From the NCBI RefSeq assembly GCF_018278905.1, contig NZ_CP046600.1, positions 682,001 to 746,000 of the forward strand: a stretch of 64,000 nt of DNA, given 5' to 3'. How positions within the stretch are numbered: position 1 is the stretch's first letter; each line of letters opens with the position of its first letter. The DNA comes from Mycobacterium spongiae (lineage in GTDB: Bacteria; Actinomycetota; Actinomycetes; Mycobacteriales; Mycobacteriaceae). A model generated the notes under the pieces. That model was not told the DNA's origin, ran no database searches, and worked only from the letters and a program-made list of their open reading frames with translations. Both the position numbers and the translations under genes were made by a program. This document shows, piece after piece, positions 1 to 7,085 of this stretch.

Positions 1-93
1 GCGTTCGTGGCGGCAGAGCTCGTAGACGGCGACGAGACATTGTTGGCCGAAGCCAACGGGCTGATGGTTCGGTTGCTGCCCGGCCAGCCCTAG
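1..93 (+). CDS. 3' end of a probable hotdog-fold thioesterase (partial)
   Basis: Frame 1 is open from the window edge to the TAG at 91-93 and gives about 30 C-terminal residues. The stretch LAEANGLMVRL resembles the last beta strand of PaaI/acyl-CoA thioesterases, which often end with an 'lAeAeGlfv' pattern. Only the C-terminus is present, so the assignment is a guess based on that short motif. The gene begins outside the window. Confidence 0.4.
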   Translation, partial: AFVAAELVDGDETLLAEANGLMVRLLPGQP

Positions 94-119
94 GCGGGGG
101 AACTGCAGGCTCTGAATCT

Positions 120-520
120 GACTTGGCCAGAATGAATTTCGGTTCCAAGGGCCTCTCCGAAGGCGCCAAATGGGATCTGCTCATTGCGGGCGTTGCTTCG
201 TTGTACCTCATTTTCATCATCTTGATCATCAGTTACCCGCGCTTTAGTTGCCGCCGCCGTCATCGTCGGTACGGTAGTGCTTTCACTGGGTGCTTCCTTA
301 GGCCTGTTCGTGCTGATCTGGCAGCACATGCTCGGTATCCAATTGCCCTGGCTCTTCGTGCTAGCGATGACCGTGTTCGTTCTGTTGGCGGTGGGGTCTG
401 ACGACAGCTTGCTGTTGGTTTCCCGGTGGAAGCAGGAAATCGGCGCCGGGCTCAACACCGGCGTCATCCGTGCTATGGGGGCTACCGGAAAGGTCGTATT
501 GCGGTGGGGCATTCACAATA
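120..520 (+). pseudogene. mmpL C-terminal transmembrane remnant (frameshifted)
   Basis: Three reading-frame pieces together resemble the C-terminal membrane domain of MmpL (RND-type) lipid transporters. The first (from about 131) reads LSEGAKWDLLIAGVASLYL. The second (about 240-495) contains [35 protein letters not shown] and [19 protein letters not shown], all of which match the MmpL TM8-TM11 signature. The frame shifts near 235-240 and again after about 495, and no N-terminal two-thirds is present, so this cannot be functional. What follows to about 690 shows no recognisable gene. It marks a deletion or insertion junction just before the defence-like genes. Confidence 0.8.
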
Positions 521-697
521 GGTTCCGCGCCCACTCGGCGGCTTTGACCGAAGTGGGGGAGGTGTTCGTCGCCGTTGCTGGTGCGCACCGCCGCCGAAGA
601 CGTTGGAAAGCCTATGTCCAATCTTCGTTCGGACGGGCAATCGCGGTGAACCGGCTGCCGTAGATCAGCTCGGTGTCGGCAGGCGATTCGTCGACTG

Positions 698-970
698 TCA
701 GAGCGCTGCAAGTATAGCCCGAAGGAACGGTTCGTCTTCGCACTTAACTGCGTCCGGCAGTTCGGCGAACGGCACGCTCGATTCGTGTCGCTTCCCCTGC
801 ATCGACATCCAAGCCGTCCAGGCGTCATGGATGTCTTCCAGCGTCGTGTCGGCGGCTTTGGCGCGAGCAAGTACCGCATAGATGAGAAGCAGTGGGTATG
901 AATTCTCCGGGACAATTTCAGGAGCCAGGTTTCTCCTGATCCGGTCAGCAATTTCCTCCACGTAGTTCAT
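698..970 (-). CDS. 90-aa protein of unknown function, third gene of the TIR/membrane operon
   Basis: This 90-residue protein starts MNYVEEIADRIRRNL and has a central YAVLARAKAADTTLEDIHDAW segment. It is predicted largely helical, without a signal peptide or membrane span. The ATG at 970 overlaps the TGA of the preceding membrane-protein gene by four bases (ATGA), so translation is probably coupled. A longer upstream start is possible but would run deep into that gene. I recall similar short actinobacterial and phage proteins annotated only as DUFs (possibly DUF7701) but cannot confirm it. Its strict position behind the TIR and membrane genes suggests an accessory, immunity or regulatory subunit; this is inference. 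Confidence 0.7.
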   Translation of the reverse strand: MNYVEEIADRIRRNLAPEIVPENSYPLLLIYAVLARAKAADTTLEDIHDAWTAWMSMQGKRHESSVPFAELPDAVKCEDEPFLRAILAAL

Positions 971-1464
971 TGGAATCGCCAATTCACGTGGATTGCCAAC
1001 ACGAGATATAGCAGCGCAAACAGGCTTGGGACTAAACGCTCGATCTGTCCGAGTTCTGCGTATCGCCTCTGCCAAGCCTTGGCCCGATCCTGCTTCAGGT
1101 GCTCCCATTCGTCCTTGAACAAATGGACGCGTAGGTATTTCTCTTCAAGATTGTTGATCACGGCGAATTTCGCACTGTTCAGGTCGCGGTAGGACCGCAG
1201 CAGCATCCACCAGGAGCTGGCGATGAGCACCCCGGCGACTGCAGCGAGGGTGAGTACAAAGCTGTCCGGGTTCGCGTTATCTTGGACTCCATCGTTGACA
1301 GCGAATGCGCCGAGCGCAATAGCTAAACCGGTCTGAATGGACAAGAAGAAAGTGTTCGCCGTCGCCCTTCGGGCGGACACACGATCCGCCATCTCCACGG
1401 CGAGTTTGTATTGTTCGAACATGTAGGAATCGGGGGATTCCTGAGGCTGAGTGGGATTGGTCAT
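967..1464 (-). CDS. RipA-like small membrane protein, probable effector partner of the TIR protein
   Basis: The protein has 165 residues. Likely membrane helices lie at about 38-56, 68-90 and 144-162, with a charged helical stretch (about 95-140) between the second and third. The pattern YKLAVEMADRVSARRATANTFF followed by a TM and later SYRDLNSAKFAVI is what I associate with the RipA-type octameric membrane protein family; SLATT-like conflict-system membrane proteins are the alternative. The ATG at 1464 overlaps the TGA of the TIR gene (ATGA), and the TGA at 967-969 overlaps the next ATG, so three genes are stacked as one coupled operon. In analogous systems such membrane proteins are pore-forming or membrane-disrupting effectors; that role here is inferred. 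Confidence 0.75.
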   Translation of the reverse strand: MTNPTQPQESPDSYMFEQYKLAVEMADRVSARRATANTFFLSIQTGLAIALGAFAVNDGVQDNANPDSFVLTLAAVAGVLIASSWWMLLRSYRDLNSAKFAVINNLEEKYLRVHLFKDEWEHLKQDRAKAWQRRYAELGQIERLVPSLFALLYLVLAIHVNWRFQ

Positions 1465-1847
1465 CGGCTGCCGCCGATCAGCAGCTTCAGATTCTCCCAC
1501 GTCAAGTCGTACATCTTGTCTGTTGACTCCGCCCATGTGGGCGTCCGGCAAGTTCGATCCGGACGGTCCCGCAACAGAAAGTATGCGATGCTTTCCTTCT
1601 GGGCGATTGAGAGTTCGGCGCCAACTCCCACGGCCGTGTCGGTGTGCCCGGCGCAGATCACCGCAACAGCTTCGCATGCCCGAATCCTTACGCGCGCTTT
1701 GGCTTTCCAACCGGCCGAAGCTTCCTTAATCGACCAGTCGCAAATTTCGAACGGGGAGTCGGGATTCTTCGCCTGCCCGACAAGGAGGTTCTTCAAATCG
1801 AGGTCATGGTCGCAATCGAAACTAGTGAGAGCCCGGGTCTTAGCCAC
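1461..1847 (-). CDS. ThsB-like TIR domain protein (DUF1863 type)
   Basis: This 128-aa stand-alone domain begins MAKTRALTSFDCDHDLD, has a central FEICDWSIKEA followed by a Trp, and then VAVICAGHTDTAVGVGAEL. These are the conserved blocks of the MTH538/DUF1863 TIR-like family to which Thoeris ThsB belongs. E78 in GVGAEL sits where the catalytic glutamate of TIR NAD+-processing enzymes is expected. The start is GTG with a GAAAGG-like ribosome binding site just upstream. It heads a three-gene operon with a membrane protein and a small protein. By analogy with Thoeris it would sense phage and make an NAD-derived signal for the membrane effector. The family call is firm; the signalling role is inferred. 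Confidence 0.82.
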   Translation of the reverse strand: MAKTRALTSFDCDHDLDLKNLLVGQAKNPDSPFEICDWSIKEASAGWKAKARVRIRACEAVAVICAGHTDTAVGVGAELSIAQKESIAYFLLRDRPDRTCRTPTWAESTDKMYDLTWENLKLLIGGSR

Positions 1848-2029
1848 TGTTGCCTTTCGTCAGCGAACTCCTCGCGGTCGCACACCCGGTCCGCCGTTGA
1901 GCGATGGCGGAAGTCCTGGATATCGAGGACCGACCGAATGCTCACGCTACCTTAGAGGTCCGACACGCATGGCTCGTCGAATAACTACTGTCAGAAATTC
2001 ATGGCCAGCGATGCCCGCATGTCGTCGCC

Positions 2030-2245
2030 TGCGCGGGTTTTGCCCTACCAAACGTGCACCAAGGTCTCGCCGGGCATATCGCATCGTCCGCCCCCACATC
2101 ACCGGGGTAGGTTCCCGTGAGGTGCAACGGTTGGAGAAGTTGCTCGAAGACACCGCGACCACATTGTCGTCGGTGCCCACCGACATCGTCGGGTTCCGGG
2201 CGCACCGGGCTCAAGGCCCTCACTGCATGCCAGAATGATCGAGCC
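2030..2245 (+). pseudogene. IS110-family transposase remnant
   Basis: One frame reads SREVQRLEKLLEDTATTL followed by SSVPTDIVG, and a shifted frame continues SGRTGLKALTA. These match, in order, the 'RLEKLLEDA.IKLSSVASDI.GVSGRAMLdALIAG' segment I associate with IS110-type transposases. The frameshift and the absence of the rest of the enzyme show it is dead. It sits between the TIR operon and the TIR-STAND gene. The flanks (1848-2030 and 2246-2620) show no convincing gene; 1848-2030 should hold the promoter of the minus-strand TIR operon. Confidence 0.55.
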
Positions 2246-2623
2246 CGGTTGAATACGCTCGCCAATCCCTCTCTGAGCCAAAATCCCTTGTCCGAGAATC
2301 TAATTCGCAGTCATATCATTCCTGAACTACACAGATTCCTGAAAGCCACGAGTACGGGACCACTGGTTTGCCGGCCAGGAACTGCAGACCACCTGTTTGG
2401 CTCGCTAGGGATGCTCTGCGTCATTTGGTTGTATCCACTAAACGGGGCAGCCCAGCAATCCCCGGCTGCGGTAGCGACGAGGACGGATCTTTAGATGAGT
2501 CAACGCGTTTTGCTGTTGTGCGTGTTGGTGAAGGGCTTGACTGCAGAGTGCTTTGCGCGGTTAGGTGGTGTTGGAGCTGTGACGGTCGGTCGCGGCCGCG
2601 CTGACTGTCTCGGCTATGGGATT

Positions 2624-2636
2624 AGAGGAGTCATCG
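2624..2636 (+). promoter_or_regulatory. Shine-Dalgarno site fixing the TIR-STAND start
   Basis: AGAGGAG at 2624-2630 lies five bases before GTG 2636. This selects the start that gives MARVFISHSHND, where the TIR fold begins immediately, over the longer frame that opens at 2495 and adds 47 residues without domain character. Confidence 0.7.
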
Positions 2637-5600
2637 TGGCTCGGGTATTTATTAGCCATTCCCATAACGACAATGACCAGGCGCGCCGGATTCATGAGTG
2701 GCTGGTTGAAGACGGCCACGACGTGTCGTTGGACTTCGATGTTGATGACGGTGTTGCGGTGGGGGAAGTGTGGCGGCCATGGATTTTCCAGGAGCTGCGC
2801 GACGCTGATGCGCTGATCGTGGTGGTCACACCGTCGTTGCTGTCCTCGCCGTGGTGTGCCGCTGAGCTTGGTGCAGCGCTACAGGGCGGCAAACTGTTGT
2901 TGCCGGTGCGAGCGTCGGCGGAGCCGTTGGATGCCCAGCAGCGTCGAGTGGATGAGTTGTTACGGCCTCACCAGTTCGCCGACATGGTGGGTGATCCGGT
3001 GAACGCTCGTGCGATGCTGAGGAACCGGCTGGCCAAGATCGATGGCAGCGCGGGTTTGGGTTGGCAAGACGGCAAGTCGCCCTATCCGGGTTTGGAGCCG
3101 TTCCAGCGCGATGATCATCGGGTGTTTTTTGGGCGACACCGCGAGATCATCGACGTTGCCGAGGGTTTGCGTGCGGTGCGTGAGCCTGCGGTGTGGGCGG
3201 TGGTGGGCCCGTCAGGGTGCGGTAAGTCGTCGCTGGTGCGTGCGGGGGTGTTGCCGAGGATCAACGACCCAGCTGGTGAGTGGTTGGCGTTGGATCCGAT
3301 CACGCCGGGCGGCGATCCGGCGGGAAGTTTGAGGCAAGCGATCGTTGTCGAGGCGCATCGGTGGCATCTGCCGGCCGACGCGATGTCGTTCGACACTTCC
3401 GCACCTCTTGATGGGCAGGGCCTGGCCGATATGGGCAGGGAGTTGCTCATTGGCGCCGAGGCCGGCGTGGGCTGCAAGGTGTTGATCACGGTGGATCAGT
3501 TCGAGGAGTTGATCACTCAAACCAGTGATTCAAAGCGCCAGCAGTTTGTCGACGTGCTTAATCATGCGTTGCAGGGTCGGTTTCAGGTGTTGGCGACGTT
3601 GCGGCCGGAATTTTTGCAGCCGGTACTAAACGATCCCGCGCTAATGAAATTGGGGTTGCGCACCCATCTGATCGGTCCGCTTGGCAGCGATGAGGCGCTC
3701 AGTCAGGTGATCACGCGGCCGGCTGAGGTGGCTGGTTATCGGATCGCCGAGGGGTTGACCGAGACTCTGGTCCAAGATACGGGCAGTGGCGATGCGTTGC
3801 CGTTGCTGGCATATACCCTCAAACAACTCGCTCAGGATGTGCCGCGGGGTGGCGAGCTCACCTTCGAGCGCTACCACGCGTTGGGGGGCGTGAAGGGTGC
3901 GCTGATTCGCCATGCTGATGCTGCGCTGGCGCAGGCGTGCGCCGCCGCTGGTGTTGGCGAAGACACCATCCTGCGCGGGCTGCTGAATTTGGTGACCATC
4001 GACGATGACGGCAACACTGCACGGCGCCCCGCTGCGCTCGACAGGTTGAAGATTCCCGAGGGCGGTTTGGACCCGTTCGTTGATGCCAGGTTGGTGATGA
4101 CCTCTCCCAGCGAGGACGGCCACACCTACGTCACAGTCACGCACGAATCGCTGTATCAGCATTGGCCAACACTTGCCGAGCAGGTCGAGGACAAAGCGAC
4201 CGCACTGCGAGCCCGCCGCAAACTCAACACCCTCGCGAACGACTGGGACGACGACGGCCAACCTCCCGGCGCACTGTTGACCGGCGCGGCATTGACGGCG
4301 ATGAAAGCCCAACTTGCCGGCACCACTGCCCGACACCATCCGGACGGCGATCTCGTCAAGCAACCCAAGCGATTCCGCCTCCCCAGGTCGTGGAGACTCT
4401 GGCGAAACCACGAACATCACCTCGACTACAAAGTCGACCTCAGCAACACCGAACAGCACTACCTCGGTGCCAGCACCAAACACAACCGCGGAATGCGGCA
4501 ACGCCGTGCAGCCAAGCAAGTCGGTATCGCCGGTTTGGTGTTGGCGCTGGCCGGCGCAGGCGCGCTGGCTGTCAACAGTCGCCACGAAGCCACGAAGCGT
4601 GAGCGAGCGAGGGCGGCGACGACCCTCGTCTATGAGGCGACCGACCTCCTGGAATCGGGGCGGGGTGAGGTAGAGGCCTATCACAAATTGCTCGCCGCCG
4701 ATGATCTCCGTCCCGGTATCGCGAACGTGGAGATCGCCCAAGCGCTCAACAAGCTTGCTGCCACAAGCAGGGTCCTTGACACCGGGCAGACGGTGTACGC
4801 CTTGAGCCTCAAAGGGCGGCGGATCGCTTCACTCAGCGACAATTGGCAAAACTTGCAGTTGTGGGATATGGAGACCGGTCAGCCTCACGACGCCGGCCCG
4901 TTGCAACACCCCAGCGGAGGACGGCTTTCAGATGTGCAGTTCGATCCGACGGGGCGGTGGATCGCCGCCGTACACAACATCGACGGCGAACATGACAGTC
5001 TGCTGTTGTGGGATGTGCAGACCGGTCAGCCTCACGACGCCGATCCGCTACAACTCCCCGGCGGAGGACGATTTTATTATGTGACGTTCGATCCGACGGG
5101 GCGGTGGATCGCCGGCATGCACGACGTCGACGGCGAACATAAGAGTCTGCTGTTGTGGGACGTGCAGACCGGCCAGCCTCACGACGCTGGCCCGCTACAA
5201 CTCCCCAGCGGAGGATGGTTTTCAGATGTGCGGTTCGATCCGAAGGGGCGGTGGATCGCCGTCGTCCACAACGTCGACGGCGAACATGACAGTCTGCTGT
5301 TGTGGGATATGCGGACCGGTCTGCCTCACGACGCCGGCCTGCTGCAACACCGCAGCGGGGGGCCGATGTCGGGTGTGCAGTTCGATCCGAAGGGGCGGTG
5401 GATCGCCGCTGTCGGTGGCGACGGTCGCAGTGTCCAGTTGTGGGATGTGCAGACCGGTCAGCCCCACCACGCCGGCCCGCTGCAATACCCCAGCGGAGGA
5501 CGGTTTTCAGGTGTTCAGTTCGATCCGACGGGGCGGTGGATCGTCGCCGTGCAGAACATCGACGGCGAAGATGACAGTCTGCTGTTGTGGGATGTGGAGA

Positions 5601-7009
5601 CCGGCCAGCCTCACGACGCCGGCCCGCTGCAATATCCCAGTGGGGCACAGGGCCTGCAGTTCGATCCGACAGGGCGGTGGATCGCCGCTGTGCAGAACAT
5701 CGACGGCGAAGATGACAGTCTGCTGTTGTGGGATGTGCAGACCGGCCAGCCTCACAAGGCCAGCCCGCTGCAACACCCCAGCGGTCAACCCATCAGGGCT
5801 GTGACATTTGGACCGGAGGGACGATGGCTTGCCTCGGTTGGGTCTGAACCCGCCTACGCGCCTGGGGAACCCACGCATAGGAGTGCTCAGGTGTGGGATA
5901 TCGGGAGCGGCGAGCGTGTTGGTCCCCTGCTGACCGGCCGCGGTACCGGCCCAATCTTAGGGGAGTTCAACCCGATTGATCCGGCCACATTCATCGTTTC
6001 TCTAAGCGACGGTATCGTGCGATGGTGGGATGCTCAGTCCAGTGGCTATTTCCCGGATCACCAAGGGGTGCAGGCCCTCAGCAGCGACGCAAAGCGGGTG
6101 GTCAACACCGGAATCGACAACGCTAGTGCCAACACCACCCTGCGGGTTTGGGTTCAGGAGACCGAATCTGCCCTACCCGGCGGCACCACCATATTCACAC
6201 TTACCGCCGGCTGGCCGCTGGTGGCCTTCAGCGCCGACGGACACCAACTTGCGAGCTACTATCTCACCGATGACCACGCTGACCAAAGCGCTGGCTTTCT
6301 GCGGATCCAGGATATAGAGCAGCACACCAACACGACCGCGACTATTAGCGACCTGTTTTACCCACGTGGCGAGGGGAGTACCTCCCTAGCTGTGAGCCCC
6401 GAGGGTCGCTGGTTCGCCTACTTGAGCACACGTGAGGACCGGCACGTGACTGTAGCTGATCTCACCAGCATTGACGGCCACGGCGAACCGACGAGCACAC
6501 TTCCCATCGGCCTTCCCTACCCGCCCTCAACCATGGCGTTTAGCGCTACCGATCCGAATTTGCTGGCTAACGCTACAGTCGATGGCACAATACACGTGCT
6601 GGACGTCGAGAACGCCAAACACCTAGCTGCAACCGCGCACCCGCTTCCCGGCCCGATCACCGCGCTGGCGTTTAGCCCGTTCGACCCCACACAACTAGCG
6701 ATAGCCGACAGTGGCGGCCGGTTGTGGATGTGGGACTTCACGGATGGCCAACCATTCATCACCAACAGAAGTAATCCAGGCGGAACCATAGACGCGCTAG
6801 CATTTAGCGACAAGGGCCATGTTATCGCGATCGTAAGTGGTCCCGCAGCGGAGCCCGCTCGAGTGTGGTACATGTCCGCTAATCCCGAAGATCTGTGCAA
6901 GAAACTGACGGTCAACATGACCACGCGGCAATGGAGCGACTGGATCGCCGAGCAGCTGCCTGGCTACGAATACAAGACGCTTTGCAAGGGTTTGCCTACG
7001 CCCGCCTAG
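2636..7009 (+). CDS. NLR-like TIR-nSTAND-TM-WD40 protein, probable anti-phage sensor
   Basis: The protein has 1457 residues from GTG 2636. TIR domain at about 1-135: starts RVFISHSHND and has SPWCAAELG with the candidate catalytic E77. nSTAND1 P-loop ATPase from about 150: begins PYPGLEPF, has FFGR, Walker A GPSGCGKS at 191-198 and a Walker-B-like LITVDQFEEL. A single hydrophobic helix lies near 630-650. WD40 repeats run from about 715 to the C-terminus; the first seven are nearly identical copies and the later ones are divergent. This is the layout of bacterial NLR-like sensors, in which ligand binding by the repeats oligomerises the STAND module and activates the TIR NADase. No signal peptide is seen. 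The defence function is inferred from architecture and neighbours. Confidence 0.9.
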   Translation: MARVFISHSHNDNDQARRIHEWLVEDGHDVSLDFDVDDGVAVGEVWRPWIFQELRDADALIVVVTPSLLSSPWCAAELGAALQGGKLLLPVRASAEPLDAQQRRVDELLRPHQFADMVGDPVNARAMLRNRLAKIDGSAGLGWQDGKSPYPGLEPFQRDDHRVFFGRHREIIDVAEGLRAVREPAVWAVVGPSGCGKSSLVRAGVLPRINDPAGEWLALDPITPGGDPAGSLRQAIVVEAHRWHLPADAMSFDTSAPLDGQGLADMGRELLIGAEAGVGCKVLITVDQFEELITQTSDSKRQQFVDVLNHALQGRFQVLATLRPEFLQPVLNDPALMKLGLRTHLIGPLGSDEALSQVITRPAEVAGYRIAEGLTETLVQDTGSGDALPLLAYTLKQLAQDVPRGGELTFERYHALGGVKGALIRHADAALAQACAAAGVGEDTILRGLLNLVTIDDDGNTARRPAALDRLKIPEGGLDPFVDARLVMTSPSEDGHTYVTVTHESLYQHWPTLAEQVEDKATALRARRKLNTLANDWDDDGQPPGALLTGAALTAMKAQLAGTTARHHPDGDLVKQPKRFRLPRSWRLWRNHEHHLDYKVDLSNTEQHYLGASTKHNRGMRQRRAAKQVGIAGLVLALAGAGALAVNSRHEATKRERARAATTLVYEATDLLESGRGEVEAYHKLLAADDLRPGIANVEIAQALNKLAATSRVLDTGQTVYALSLKGRRIASLSDNWQNLQLWDMETGQPHDAGPLQHPSGGRLSDVQFDPTGRWIAAVHNIDGEHDSLLLWDVQTGQPHDADPLQLPGGGRFYYVTFDPTGRWIAGMHDVDGEHKSLLLWDVQTGQPHDAGPLQLPSGGWFSDVRFDPKGRWIAVVHNVDGEHDSLLLWDMRTGLPHDAGLLQHRSGGPMSGVQFDPKGRWIAAVGGDGRSVQLWDVQTGQPHHAGPLQYPSGGRFSGVQFDPTGRWIVAVQNIDGEDDSLLLWDVETGQPHDAGPLQYPSGAQGLQFDPTGRWIAAVQNIDGEDDSLLLWDVQTGQPHKASPLQHPSGQPIRAVTFGPEGRWLASVGSEPAYAPGEPTHRSAQVWDIGSGERVGPLLTGRGTGPILGEFNPIDPATFIVSLSDGIVRWWDAQSSGYFPDHQGVQALSSDAKRVVNTGIDNASANTTLRVWVQETESALPGGTTIFTLTAGWPLVAFSADGHQLASYYLTDDHADQSAGFLRIQDIEQHTNTTATISDLFYPRGEGSTSLAVSPEGRWFAYLSTREDRHVTVADLTSIDGHGEPTSTLPIGLPYPPSTMAFSATDPNLLANATVDGTIHVLDVENAKHLAATAHPLPGPITALAFSPFDPTQLAIADSGGRLWMWDFTDGQPFITNRSNPGGTIDALAFSDKGHVIAIVSGPAAEPARVWYMSANPEDLCKKLTVNMTTRQWSDWIAEQLPGYEYKTLCKGLPTPA
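4858..5812 (+). repeat. Seven near-identical WD40-coding tandem repeats
   Basis: Inside the TIR-STAND gene, a unit of about 147 bp (49 codons) recurs with starts of the TTGTGGGAT block near 4858, 5006, 5153, 5300, 5438, 5586 and 5727; one copy is about 9 bp shorter. The core LLLWDVQTGQPHDAGPLQ and FDPTGRWIA are almost unchanged at DNA level, while the residues just before FDP vary: SDVQ, YYVT, SDVR, SGVQ, SGVQ, QGLQ, RAVT. The identity implies recent duplication or ongoing gene conversion. Confidence 0.9.
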
Positions 7010-7085
7010 TGTCTTGCGCCCAACATATTTCAGATTCCCCAAACCATCCGCCGATTGCTGAAATGAATTAGTGGCACGCGCGCTG

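Noticed and set aside
698..1847. Classical type I or II Thoeris system
   Set aside because: No SIR2, SLOG or macro-domain ThsA is encoded nearby, so the operon can only be called Thoeris-like.
3641..4741. Long minus-strand open frame of 366 codons
   Set aside because: It is antisense to the STAND domain of the TIR-STAND gene, has no domain pattern and arises from GC-rich codon usage.
4833..5648. Minus-strand and shifted plus-strand frames with repeated Arg/His/Cys-rich units
   Set aside because: They mirror the WD40 tandem repeats in wrong frames; only the WD40 frame gives a known fold.
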